This document shows positions 8,717 through 16,854 of a stretch of 25,040 nucleotides of DNA, piece after piece. The notes under the pieces are model-generated. The model was not told the DNA's origin. It searched no databases and saw only the letters and a program-made list of their open reading frames with translations. Positions within the stretch are counted from its first letter, which is position 1; every line of letters begins with the position of its first letter. The stretch is from JBHEPS01 sp046261635 (GTDB lineage Bacteria > Acidobacteriota > Thermoanaerobaculia > Gp7-AA8), in contig JBHEOL010000089.1 of assembly GCA_046261635.1 (NCBI GenBank), positions 1-25,040 of the forward strand, given 5' to 3'. A program made the position numbers and the translations under genes.

Positions 8717-9421
8717 TCACCAGATGTTTCCCGCGCCGGGGGTGTAGGACGCCGACGTGATGGACGGCGTGGTGATGCTCGCGCCCACCATGAGCGTGGC
8801 GCTGAGCGTGGTCGCCCCTGTGACCGTGACCGACGACGCGTTCACCGTCATCGTGCTCGCGTTGATGGTCAATGACGCCGAGGTCGTCAGCGTGATGCCG
8901 CTCGCCTCCATCTTCAGCGAGTTTCCGTTGCTGTCGGCGAGCTCGATCGATCCCGGCCCGTCCTTGAGCGTGACTTTCTGTCCTCCCGGGGTCTCCGCAA
9001 TGAACTGCTCGGAACCGCTGCTGTCGTCGAAGGTGAGTTTGACGCCGCTGCGCGAGCGGAAGACCTTCTTGTTGTTCTGGCCATCCATCGATTGCGGCGG
9101 CGTGTCCTTGCCGTTCCACAATCCACCCAGGACGTAGGGTCGCCGGGGATCTCCGGCCTCGAACACGACGAGCACTTCGTCGCCCGCGTCGGGGATCATC
9201 CAGGTGCCTCGGTTCTTGCCCGCCATCAATGTGGCGATGCGCGCCCAGACTTCGTAGCGCTCGCTCCCCATGTCCGGCGCCCAGGGCAACGCGACTTTCA
9301 CCCTCCCGGCCGCCTCGGGATCCTGGTTGTCGGTGACCAGTCCGACGTACACGCCGTACCATCGGCCTCCCAATCCGGAAGACTCGCGGCCGTGCAGGAG
9401 CGCTTCGAGTACAGGCGTCAT
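8717..9421 (-). CDS. Phage baseplate assembly protein V-like spike, 234 aa
   Basis: Probable central spike that punctures the target envelope, equivalent to the gpV half of VgrG/Afp8. Residues about 20-110 form an OB-fold (YGVYVGLVTDNQDPEAAGRVKVALPWA ... ATLMAGKNRGTWMIPDAGDEVLVVFEAGDPRRPYVLGGLWNG). After that come short repeats (LKLTFDD-like, then TINAS-TMTVNAS-SVTVTGA-TTLSATL) typical of a beta-helical spike. Start 9421 follows the upstream stop after one base (TGAGATG). Split D and V genes, in place of one VgrG, are common in eCIS. A PAAR tip protein is not seen nearby. Confidence 0.93.
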   Translation of the reverse strand: MTPVLEALLHGRESSGLGGRWYGVYVGLVTDNQDPEAAGRVKVALPWAPDMGSERYEVWARIATLMAGKNRGTWMIPDAGDEVLVVFEAGDPRRPYVLGGLWNGKDTPPQSMDGQNNKKVFRSRSGVKLTFDDSSGSEQFIAETPGGQKVTLKDGPGSIELADSNGNSLKMEASGITLTTSASLTINASTMTVNASSVTVTGATTLSATLMVGASITTPSITSASYTPGAGNIW

Positions 9422-9422
9422 C

Positions 9423-10496
9423 TCATGCCGCCCTTCCCAAGCCCGGGCGCTCGGCCGTGAACTCGCTGCGGAATCCCGCGGCGGCGTCGAACAGGTGGCG
9501 GACTTCGGCCAGGTAGTACTTGCCGTCGAAGAGCGGTCCGAGGCCTTCGAGATCGACCCACTTCCCAACCCGGAGTTTGCCGTCCGGCTGAGCCAGACCG
9601 CGCCCGACCAGAAATCGCCGCGCCGCGGTCCGATACCATGCTTCCGCCTGCGATTTCGCCTCGTCCGTGGACAGCGGCACCGTATGGGCGACCGCCTCGT
9701 CGCGGCTGCCGAGCGTGGACGAGAGAATGCTCGCGCCGCTGGTGTCTCCTCCGAGCTCATTCCCCATCGCCGCCTGGTCTGCCTTGTGACGGATCGCCTG
9801 TTTCGCAGCGACGTCCCATCCGGAGACCGTGATCGACGTCCGCTGGTGTGCCAGGTCGGCAACCGCGGTGAACTGACGGAGCTCCGCACCATACTTCAGC
9901 GTGAGAGGTGATCCGGTACGGGCCGACCGCGGTTTCGCGAAGAGACCGCTTCCCTCGATCCAGAGCTCCACACCCGCGATTCGCGCCCGTTCGCGCAGGA
10001 ACGCCAGGTCGCTCTGATTCACCTGCGCCAGGACCTTGTGCGCCGGCCCGGGAACCTCGACCGTCGCCTGGAGACCGTGGTCGGTCGCAATCTTCCGAAT
10101 GATTTGCGCATCGCCCACTTCATTGAAAGTGCGTGTCCGGCGGGTCATCCTCAAGTCCTGCAGCCGGTCTTCAAGGAGCACCGCAAGCTCCGGGCTCGAG
10201 CCCTCGCCGAACTCCGCTTCGATGGCCGAGATGCGTCCCTCGAACAGGAGCTCGCTGTCGAGCTCGAGCCGCAAGGTCTTGCCGAAATCGAGCTTCCTGC
10301 GGTCGAAGTAGAGAAAGTCGACGTTGTTTCCGGACGGACCCCAGTTGCCGAACCGGATCTCTGCACAGAAGAGCCCCTCGGTGGTTTCGTGAACCGCCAT
10401 CCTCAGAACTCCCTGCGAGAGGCCGGCATCCTGCTGGCCGTCGACGAAGATCGACGGCCGGGTCGCCCGGAGCTTGTCGGCATTCGCGTCGCTCAT
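9423..10496 (-). CDS. Phage late control protein D-like hub, 357 aa
   Basis: Hub protein equivalent to P2 gpD and the N-terminal half of VgrG/Afp8. As a trimer it would connect the inner tube to the spike. Supporting stretches are RPSIFVDGQ, ETTEGLFCAEIRFGNWG, LLFEGRISAIEAEFGEGSSPELAVLLEDRLQDLR, then FNEVGDAQIIRKIATDHGL and VNQSDLAFLRERARIAGVELWIEG, which is typical of gpD. ATG at 10496 follows GAGGGAACC, and the gap after the 57-aa gene is 7 bp. It is followed immediately by the spike gene. Confidence 0.92.
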   Translation of the reverse strand: MSDANADKLRATRPSIFVDGQQDAGLSQGVLRMAVHETTEGLFCAEIRFGNWGPSGNNVDFLYFDRRKLDFGKTLRLELDSELLFEGRISAIEAEFGEGSSPELAVLLEDRLQDLRMTRRTRTFNEVGDAQIIRKIATDHGLQATVEVPGPAHKVLAQVNQSDLAFLRERARIAGVELWIEGSGLFAKPRSARTGSPLTLKYGAELRQFTAVADLAHQRTSITVSGWDVAAKQAIRHKADQAAMGNELGGDTSGASILSSTLGSRDEAVAHTVPLSTDEAKSQAEAWYRTAARRFLVGRGLAQPDGKLRVGKWVDLEGLGPLFDGKYYLAEVRHLFDAAAGFRSEFTAERPGLGRAA

Positions 10497-10503
10497 GGTT
10501 CCC

Positions 10504-10677
10504 TCAGTACGCCCAGACGCGGAGCGCGCGCTCGTGCTCGCGCCTTTTGACTTTCTCGATCTCGCGCTCGATCTCGGGCCCGCTGCGGACGGCGGCGGTG
10601 GAAGCCGGGCCCGCAGCGGTTTCCGGCGGAGGCGCCGTCTTCGGCTCGAGGGTCATTTCATTCACGACGGTTGGCAT
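10504..10677 (-). CDS. Small eCIS protein between Afp7-like and gpD-like genes, 57 aa
   Basis: Short gene starting MPTVVNEMTLEPK, with a Pro/Ala-rich middle and a charged helical tail (EIEREIEKVKRREHERALRV) ending WAY. The ATG at 10677 is 3 bp after the upstream stop and uses GGAG within that end; its own stop is 7 bp before the next gene. A small protein of this kind (DUF5908-like or equivalent) is usual between the tube-adaptor and hub genes of eCIS clusters. That family assignment is from position and style only. Its role is unknown, perhaps as a chaperone or a small baseplate clamp. Confidence 0.75.
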   Translation of the reverse strand: MPTVVNEMTLEPKTAPPPETAAGPASTAAVRSGPEIEREIEKVKRREHERALRVWAY

Positions 10678-10680
10678 GAC

Positions 10681-11448
10681 TCACTCCATGACGATCAGAG
10701 GTTTGGTGCGGCGGAAGTCGACGAACCGCCCGGGTTCGAGGCGTCGCAGGCTCTCGAGGTCGTTCGCCGCAGCCACACGGAAAAGGTCGACGCCGGAAGA
10801 GCCGCCGCCGCCCCTACGCGCCTGTTCCGACTGTGAGAGCCCCTGCAGGGTGGAGCCTTCCGGGGCCTGCGTCTGCGGGTTCTCACCGGCGCCGGCGCCA
10901 CCGCCGCGGCGTGTGAATCCGGGCGGCTTGGCGGCCTGATTGAATGCGAATGTGGTGATCTTCTGCTGGGTGAGCGTGATCGCCACCGACGCTCGCAGCG
11001 GCCGCCCTTCGGACGAGAACAGCTCGAGCGTCTCCTCCATCCCCTCCATCATTCCGTCGAACTGGAACGTTCCCCACGCGAATCGCACCGCCGGCGGGAG
11101 GAAGCGCGTCGGGCGGCTGGGGGGATCTCCTTTGGGGGTGATGAAGTAGGCGACGCGCTGTGTGAGCTCGCGCACGTCCATGACGTCGGGCAGCTCGCCG
11201 AGGGTCTGCGTGACGTCGAACCAGAGTTGCACGGCGAGCTTCGTGGAGCCGGCCCCGACGAACTGCTGCGCCTGCGGACCACTCTGGTCCCCCCCTCCCT
11301 GCGGCTGCTGAATCTGGTTTGCGAACGTGACCTTCAGCGAGTCCGGATTGAACTGGACCTTGGTGGCCTTCTCCGGGTTGATCTTCTGGTCGAGGTTCGC
11401 ATCGAGCTCGCTCAGCTCGGCCTTCGCGACCTTCATCTCGTCAGCCAT
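10681..11448 (-). CDS. Contractile injection system tube-baseplate adaptor (Afp7-like, CIS_tube family), 255 aa
   Basis: Adaptor between the inner tube and the baseplate hub, equivalent to Afp7/Pvc7. Features of the family are VQFNPDSLKVTFANQ near residue 32, LAVQLWFDVTQ, PPAVRFAWGTFQFDGMMEGMEETLELFSSEGRPLRASVAITLTQQ, and a C-terminal region (STLQGLSQ...VDLFRVAAANDLESLRRLEPGRFVDF) that looks like a degenerate LysM-type segment. The middle has a Gly-rich linker. The start at 11448 (MADEMKVAK) overlaps the upstream tube gene by 8 bp; the frame continues upstream, but that part overlies the tube gene. Confidence 0.88.
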   Translation of the reverse strand: MADEMKVAKAELSELDANLDQKINPEKATKVQFNPDSLKVTFANQIQQPQGGGDQSGPQAQQFVGAGSTKLAVQLWFDVTQTLGELPDVMDVRELTQRVAYFITPKGDPPSRPTRFLPPAVRFAWGTFQFDGMMEGMEETLELFSSEGRPLRASVAITLTQQKITTFAFNQAAKPPGFTRRGGGAGAGENPQTQAPEGSTLQGLSQSEQARRGGGGSSGVDLFRVAAANDLESLRRLEPGRFVDFRRTKPLIVME

Positions 11449-11941
11449 GGAGAGCCCCTCCCCGTTCGATCGCCATCGACTCGTAGGTGAGCTGCATCTC
11501 TTCGATCGCGACGAGTCCATCCCGCGCATTGAGGGGAGGAGCCTTGAGCTTCGTGAGGAGGCATCGGCGGAGAATGAACCTGACTCGATCGCCGCTCTGC
11601 GCCGCGTTGCGAAGCGCGATCGTCGCATCGGCACGGAAGTCCGAACGCAGCTCGCCGGGCACGGCCTGTTGCTGCGCGTCGAACCAATCCCACAGATCGA
11701 GGCTGTTCGGCGTCATGCCTCGCTTGAGCGTGACCTGTCCGTAGTTCACGGGACCGATGAGCCGGATCTGCGCGCCGTTGTTTCCCCCTTCGCGGATCGT
11801 CTTGACGTCCATCGTCATCTCGAGTCCGTCGCATTCGGCGAACTGACCCTCGCAGAGCTTCTTCACGTTCAGTCCCTTCACTTCGATCTGCACTTCGAAG
11901 TTGAAGGCCTGGAACGGATAGACCGATTTCGGTTCCGCCAT
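11441..11941 (-). CDS. Inner tube protein 2 (Afp5-like, gp19/Hcp-fold), 166 aa
   Basis: Second tube subunit of the gp19/Hcp-like fold, most likely the layer that starts the tube on the baseplate. Characteristic stretches are FQAFNFEVQIEV, FAECDGLEMTMDVKTIREGGNN, QVTLKRGMTPNSLDLWDWFDA and the closing MQLTYESMAIERGG. The ATG overlaps the sheath 2 stop (TGATG), and its own end overlaps the next gene by 8 bp. Having two or more tube paralogues with one near the baseplate genes is standard for eCIS. Confidence 0.92.
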   Translation of the reverse strand: MAEPKSVYPFQAFNFEVQIEVKGLNVKKLCEGQFAECDGLEMTMDVKTIREGGNNGAQIRLIGPVNYGQVTLKRGMTPNSLDLWDWFDAQQQAVPGELRSDFRADATIALRNAAQSGDRVRFILRRCLLTKLKAPPLNARDGLVAIEEMQLTYESMAIERGGALHG

Positions 11942-14442
11942 CAGCGAACCTCCTCGGCGGCCGCGGCTTCGCCCCGCTGCAGAAGACGGATCGCCAGGAA
12001 GGCCAGCGGCCGCGAAGGAGCGACTCGAAGCTCCGCGATCACTCGTCCCGCATCGACGCTGCCAGACGTGTTCAGCGTCTCGTCCACGATGACGCGATAG
12101 GCCGACGTCGCGGTCCGTCCGGCGAATGCGCCGCGTTGAAACATCCCGGCGAGCATCGACTCGAACCCGCGACGGATCGTGTTGTGCAGCGCCGCGCCGT
12201 TTGGCTCGAACAGGTACTCGTTGCCGGCGACCAGCGCCGCACGACGAACCAGAATGAGCAGCCTCCTCACGTTCAACGGCCGCAGCTCGGCGTCACCGCT
12301 GAGAGTGTCGGCATCGAGACAGAGGAATCCGTCCGGAGATCTGCGGATCAGATTGACCGCCCCGTCCTGCAGCGCCTGTCGAGCGTCCACTGGGATGGCT
12401 GGAGTGAGAGCCACTACGCCGCGCAATGGCTCGTTTGCCGGGGCGACCCATGCGCCCCGCCGGACGGCTCGCGCGGCCATCACTCCGGCCATTGCTCCAT
12501 CCGGCGGGCTCGTCATGAGCGGACCGGCATCGTCGTCGCGGCCTGTCAGCCAGGGATGCCACAACGATCCGTAGCTGAGGACCTGCGGCTCCAGGTCCGC
12601 CGCGAGTTTCGTGGCGTGAGCGAGCGCGCGCGCCGCGTCGTACGTTCGGGGAAGCGACAGGATGGCGACGAGATCGGCCCGCGCAGCGCACATCCGGAGC
12701 ATCGCGGCGTGCACCGTCGCAAGCATCGCACCGCTGGTCTCATCCTCCTCCAGCCATCCCGCGATTCTTCCGACCCGGACCGCCAGACCGGCAGACCAAT
12801 CGCTCGTGCGCGCCCCTCGAATCCTCCGCGCTCGGTAGAAGTAATCTCCGTGTGAGCGGCCGTAGAGCGTGAGGGAGGATTCGTCACCGAGCGCGATCGT
12901 CGCCGCATCGTCAAAATCGTTTCGCGTCGACTCCTGCAACTCCACGGTGGCATCCGGCACCTCCTCCCAGGTCAGTGTGTACGTGCCGCCCTGCACGGGG
13001 CTGGCGGCCAGGAATGGAGGATCGATCGAGGCGAGTGCATCACACGAGATGAAGCCGGCGGAGTGCTCTGGAAGCACCGGCGGGAGGGGTTCGCGGCAAT
13101 CCATCCACCTCCATCGCTCGGGATGGCTCAGAGGAGATGATGAGAGCGGCGAAGTGATCGGCACCGGCCGCTCGGGCTTCCAACCGGGATGCACCGCGTC
13201 CGGAACCGAGAGCATCGTCACTTCTTCGATCGCCAACCCCGCGTGGATCCCGGTGAGGCGCTCTCCCGCCAGGTACCGAAGGACATCCGCGTGGCCGAGA
13301 AGAGTGCGAACGCCGTCTCCACCGAGCCGCGGGTCGATGAAGAGCTCCGCGCCGAAGCCGTCGAGGCCGTCCCGCTCGAGCGCGGTCCCATCGACCTTTT
13401 CCGCACGCGCCGTTTCAGACGGCATCGCGGTCATTCCCGCCGGGATGAACGCCGATCCATCCGCGTCGAACGCCAGAGGGAAGCGCGGATCGGCCGCGTC
13501 CTTCCAGAGCTCGGGCCAGCCGTCGCGGGGCGCCGTCGCTGGGTGGCTCCGCTCCAGGCTGTCGAAAAGCGTCTCATCGGAAGGGAGCGCGCCGAAGTAC
13601 CGACGGTGCTCCGGCGAAAACCCGAGGTCGAGCATGCGCATCGGCTCGCTGTTCTCTCTGCGCACGATCAGATCGAACTGCAACCGGTCGGCGGTCGAAC
13701 CGCCGGCGGTCATGGACGGCGGTTTGGGGACCTGCGTCCACTTCGTGGCCGCGAGCGGCGACGACACCGGAGAAGAGTCGCTCGACGCGATCCAGAAGGC
13801 AGATCCTTCCAGGAGCACGACACCGGCGGCGCCCGCGGGCGGCGAGGTGGGCACGCTCGTCGTGCGCTCGACGAACAGAAAGAGAGACACGGGCGAGGCC
13901 GACCACTGCACGCGCACCACGTCGCCGGGCGAGACTTCGCGTGACGACCGGACCTCGATCTCGACGTTGGCCCGATCGTGGTCGTAGCGGCGCAACTGCA
14001 GGCGGTGGGCGACCAGGCTGGTCTGGACGTGCAGAGCGTCCGACCAGCTTCCCACCGATCGCGCCGAGGCAAAGGCCGGCTCGAGCGCCCCGGCCGGCGT
14101 GGCTTGGAACAAACCGGGGATGCGGAATCGATTTCTGACGGCGCCTCCGCCGGCGACACGAACGATCCAGCATCGGCGACCTCCGTTCCGGAAGAACGCG
14201 CGGACCGTCGGACCGAGGTGGGCCCGTCGCTGCTCGGACGCGCCACGAGGAGCGGGAAGTGAGACGTCGTCGCCGAAGATTGCGCGGAATTGCGCATCGT
14301 CCTGAACGGGGACCGGCCGGTCGACGGGGCCGGCGGCGGCGAACCCGACGAACAGAGGGATGTCCATGCGAGGCAGGATGTCGCGGAGGGGCGGCGCCTG
14401 CGTCTCGAAGGAGATCCCCGGCAGAGGGCGAAGAACGCTCAT
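11941..14442 (-). CDS. Second, enlarged tail sheath protein (Afp3/Afp4-like), 833 aa
   Basis: A contractile sheath paralogue much longer than usual. The N-terminus (LRPLPGISFETQAPPLRDILPRMDIPLFVGFAAAGPVDRPVPVQD...VRAFFRNGGRRCWIVRVAGG) and C-terminus (NVRRLLILVRRAALVAGNEYLFEPNGAALHNTIRRGFE) are typical sheath modules. Between them is extra sequence, including an FN3-like stretch at about residues 475-560 (GGTYTLTWEEVPDATVELQES...YFYRARRIRGARTSDWS). Two S-P-x-x repeat pairs are near 223-230 and 430-438. Large sheath paralogues usually form the specialised rings near the baseplate. The start at 14442 overlaps the tube stop as ATGA; upstream frame extension overlies the tube gene. Confidence 0.9.
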   Translation of the reverse strand: MSVLRPLPGISFETQAPPLRDILPRMDIPLFVGFAAAGPVDRPVPVQDDAQFRAIFGDDVSLPAPRGASEQRRAHLGPTVRAFFRNGGRRCWIVRVAGGGAVRNRFRIPGLFQATPAGALEPAFASARSVGSWSDALHVQTSLVAHRLQLRRYDHDRANVEIEVRSSREVSPGDVVRVQWSASPVSLFLFVERTTSVPTSPPAGAAGVVLLEGSAFWIASSDSSPVSSPLAATKWTQVPKPPSMTAGGSTADRLQFDLIVRRENSEPMRMLDLGFSPEHRRYFGALPSDETLFDSLERSHPATAPRDGWPELWKDAADPRFPLAFDADGSAFIPAGMTAMPSETARAEKVDGTALERDGLDGFGAELFIDPRLGGDGVRTLLGHADVLRYLAGERLTGIHAGLAIEEVTMLSVPDAVHPGWKPERPVPITSPLSSSPLSHPERWRWMDCREPLPPVLPEHSAGFISCDALASIDPPFLAASPVQGGTYTLTWEEVPDATVELQESTRNDFDDAATIALGDESSLTLYGRSHGDYFYRARRIRGARTSDWSAGLAVRVGRIAGWLEEDETSGAMLATVHAAMLRMCAARADLVAILSLPRTYDAARALAHATKLAADLEPQVLSYGSLWHPWLTGRDDDAGPLMTSPPDGAMAGVMAARAVRRGAWVAPANEPLRGVVALTPAIPVDARQALQDGAVNLIRRSPDGFLCLDADTLSGDAELRPLNVRRLLILVRRAALVAGNEYLFEPNGAALHNTIRRGFESMLAGMFQRGAFAGRTATSAYRVIVDETLNTSGSVDAGRVIAELRVAPSRPLAFLAIRLLQRGEAAAAEEVR
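13126..13152 (-). repeat. S-P-x-x repeat pair (SPLS-S-SPLS) in sheath 2
   Basis: Minus-strand codons read TCGCCGCTCTCA, TCA, TCTCCTCTGAGC. This is two S-P-L-S units separated by one serine codon, in frame inside the enlarged sheath, between its variable and FN3-like parts. Confidence 0.75.
13750..13773 (-). repeat. S-P-x-x repeat pair (SPVS-SPLA) in sheath 2
   Basis: Two adjacent 12-bp units on the minus strand, TCTCCGGTGTCG and TCGCCGCTCGCG. They encode the same eight residues as the last two units at 743-766 in the 463-aa gene, with different third bases. Confidence 0.8.
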
Positions 14443-14894
14443 ACCCTCTCGACCTGGAGGCGTTCGTAAGCGATCACCAGCTCTTCCATGGCCGCGTCGT
14501 TGCCCTTGGCGTTGAGACTGCCCAGCGTGTACTTGAGCGGCCGGGCTTCGTTGAGCGTCCACCGCGCGACAGTGTGGTGGTCTTCGCCCTGAAGCTCGAC
14601 GGTGATGGTGCGGCGATGGTTGGCCGTCCCTTCGCGGACGTCGTTGACCCAGTCGAAAAGAGCGGTCGGATTGATGATGCCGCGCTTCAGGGTCATGTCC
14701 GCGGCCTTATTGAGACCGGTCAGTTTGATCACGTTGTTGTGGGGCGCGTTGCCCACGCGGTAATCCTGCTGCGCCAGCTCGGTGGAAAGGCCGGTCACCT
14801 CCTGGAAGCCGCCCTGGATCGACGAGGGATCGGTTCCTCCGCCGAGATTCACGAGAAAATTGAATTGCATGTAAGGGCGGTCGCGGTCAGCCAT
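14439..14894 (-). CDS. Inner tube protein 1 (Afp1-like, gp19/Hcp-fold), 151 aa
   Basis: Main inner-tube subunit that stacks as rings inside the sheath. Diagnostic stretches are YMQFNFLVNLGG, GGFQEVTGLSTELAQQDYRVGN, HNNVIKLTGLNKAADMTLKRGI, ALFDWVNDVREG and MEELVIAYERLQVERV. Length is normal. ATG at 14894 has AGGAG about 9 bases upstream and follows the main sheath after a 51-bp gap, the largest gap inside the operon. The sheath-tube order is conserved across contractile tails. Confidence 0.95.
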   Translation of the reverse strand: MADRDRPYMQFNFLVNLGGGTDPSSIQGGFQEVTGLSTELAQQDYRVGNAPHNNVIKLTGLNKAADMTLKRGIINPTALFDWVNDVREGTANHRRTITVELQGEDHHTVARWTLNEARPLKYTLGSLNAKGNDAAMEELVIAYERLQVERV

Positions 14895-14945
14895 TTCGAT
14901 TCTCCTGGCCTCTATGGGCCCTCGTTCCGCGGGGGCGGTTTGTGG

Positions 14946-16835
14946 CTAGACCTTCCGGTCGGCCGTCCATTGACCGATCCGGATGATCACGTACTCAGCT
15001 GGCCGAAGTGCGGCCACACCCACGAGACAGACGAGCCTGCCGTTGTCGAGATCGTTCTGCGTCATCGTGGAGCGGTCGCATTTGACGAAAAACGCCTTCT
15101 CCGGCTTATCGCCGAGCAGAGCGCCGTTCTGCCATTCGTTGAAGAGGAAATCGGTGATTGCGGTACGGATGTTGGCCCACAGCCGATCGCCGTTCGGTTC
15201 GAACACGGCCCATTGCGTGCCACGATCCAGCGAATGCTCGAGATAGGCGAAGTAGCGGCGCAAATTGACGTACTTCCATTCGGGATCGGAGCTGATCGTC
15301 CGCGCGCCCCACAGCCGGAAGCCGCGGCCTTCGAAAAAACGGAAACAGTTGACCCCGAGAGGATTCAGGATGTCCTGCTGCGCCTTGTTGAGGATGAACT
15401 CGAGGCCGATCGCCCCCTCCACCACCTCGTTCGCCGGCGCCTTGTAGACGCCGCGGTTGATGTCGTTGCGTGCGTAGATGCCGCAGACCGCGCCGCTCGG
15501 AGGGAGGTGAATCTCCTTCTGTGTGATGGGATCGAACTGGGTGATCCAGGGGTAGTAAAGCGCCGCGTAGGTTGAATCGAGCTTTCCGCGCAGCCCTCGG
15601 ACATCGCCAACGCTCTGGTCGTCTCCGGAATCGAGAACCGCGATGCGGTATCTCATCCTCGTCGCGTGATTGACGACGGCATTGAGAATCGCCAGTTCCT
15701 GAGCTTCGCGGCTCTGATAGTTCTTCGTCACTCCCGGCGCGGCGATGATGGAGATCTCGTCGATGTCTTCCAGTGCTGCCAGGCCGCTTTTCTCCTTCGA
15801 TGTCGGGTCGAGCGCCCCTTTCCCGCGGTAAGCATCGATCTCGGGCAGCTTTCCGTCGTCGCCGCCGGAGAGCTCGAACTCGAACGAACGATCCTGAGCG
15901 CTCGAAATGGGGTTTTTCAGGGCATCGCCGAGCGATGCCCCCTTGAGCGAGATGAGATAGTTGGCCAGAGCGATCCCGGTCGGGTGCGCATCGAGATTCA
16001 TCACGATCGGGATGGAGCGGGCCCGCCCCACCGAGGGCTGTTCCTCCGCGAACTGCGCCGCGATCGAGTCGTCGGCGCCACCGCGCCGGTGATTCGGATC
16101 GAGAGCGAGATCCGGATAGACGAAAGGAGTCGATTGGGGGCCGGGCGGAAACACCGTCACCGTCGCAGAGACGATTTGAGCCCGCGTAACTGTCCCGCCG
16201 GAAAGATCGAGTGTAGTCGTCGCGTTTCGGCGGAGCCGCCATTTGAAGGCCGTCCCGTCAAAGTACGATTCGGCCCACCAGAACTCGGGTGGCGGACCGG
16301 TGGGGTCTCCGTTCACCATCATGAGGTCGTAGGGAACGGCTCCCCTCAGCGTCTTTTCGGTGCCGTCAAAGATGTTCGGCCCCGCGGAGAGCGTGATCTG
16401 CACTCGGGAGTTTCCTCCGGACCCCGGGAAACGCGCCCACGCGAGAAGGGTCCCGGAGGCTTTGGAGATCGCCACGCCGTCCTCAAAGGCGGGTGTGCTG
16501 AGCGGAGAGGGTAGCGGCGACGGCAGCGTCTCGATCGATTCGTTCCCGGCGAACACGCGTGCGACGTACAGCCGCTTTCCGCCGTTCTCGAAGAACATCC
16601 TGATGGCGTGCCACATATAGTTGTCGATCGTGTCGGCGCCGAACACGAGCGGTTGGCCGTCGCCATAGATCCGCTCGTACTCGACGACGCTGGTGATCAC
16701 GTCTGGAACGAGATCAACCGGCCCATAGCGCGTCGGACCGACGAACGCGGTCGTCGTCGTGCTCACGCCCTCGATCGACTTCGCACGATACGAAACCTCT
16801 TCGACGTAGACCCCTGGAGCTAGATACTCAGGCAT
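14946..16835 (-). CDS. Main tail sheath protein (Afp2/Afp3-like), 629 aa
   Basis: Contractile sheath subunit that provides the power stroke. MPEYLAPGVYVEEVSYRAKSIEGVSTTTTAFVGPTRYGP at the N-terminus and NVRRYFAYLEHSLDRGTQWAVFEPN...RLWANIRTAITDFLFNEWQNGALLG plus NGRLVCLVGVAALRPAEYVIIRIGQW at the C-terminus are textbook. The start is taken at the second ATG (16835): GAGGAG lies 6 bases before it but directly abuts the first ATG at 16841, which would leave no spacing. The middle, about residues 100-300, is variable and probably faces outward. It holds an SPLP-SPLS repeat near residues 105-112. Confidence 0.95.
   Translation of the reverse strand: MPEYLAPGVYVEEVSYRAKSIEGVSTTTTAFVGPTRYGPVDLVPDVITSVVEYERIYGDGQPLVFGADTIDNYMWHAIRMFFENGGKRLYVARVFAGNESIETLPSPLPSPLSTPAFEDGVAISKASGTLLAWARFPGSGGNSRVQITLSAGPNIFDGTEKTLRGAVPYDLMMVNGDPTGPPPEFWWAESYFDGTAFKWRLRRNATTTLDLSGGTVTRAQIVSATVTVFPPGPQSTPFVYPDLALDPNHRRGGADDSIAAQFAEEQPSVGRARSIPIVMNLDAHPTGIALANYLISLKGASLGDALKNPISSAQDRSFEFELSGGDDGKLPEIDAYRGKGALDPTSKEKSGLAALEDIDEISIIAAPGVTKNYQSREAQELAILNAVVNHATRMRYRIAVLDSGDDQSVGDVRGLRGKLDSTYAALYYPWITQFDPITQKEIHLPPSGAVCGIYARNDINRGVYKAPANEVVEGAIGLEFILNKAQQDILNPLGVNCFRFFEGRGFRLWGARTISSDPEWKYVNLRRYFAYLEHSLDRGTQWAVFEPNGDRLWANIRTAITDFLFNEWQNGALLGDKPEKAFFVKCDRSTMTQNDLDNGRLVCLVGVAALRPAEYVIIRIGQWTADRKV
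16497..16520 (-). repeat. S-P-x-x repeat pair (SPLP-SPLS) in main sheath
   Basis: Two adjacent 12-bp units on the minus strand, TCGCCGCTACCC and TCTCCGCTCAGC, in frame in the variable part of the main sheath protein. Confidence 0.8.
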
Positions 16836-16854
16836 TCCCATCTCCTCGTTTCAT

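Noticed and set aside
8717..10496. Type VI secretion VgrG locus
   Set aside because: D and V parts are separate genes, there is a long sheath of the phage type, and no TssJLM membrane complex or TssBC sheath is seen.
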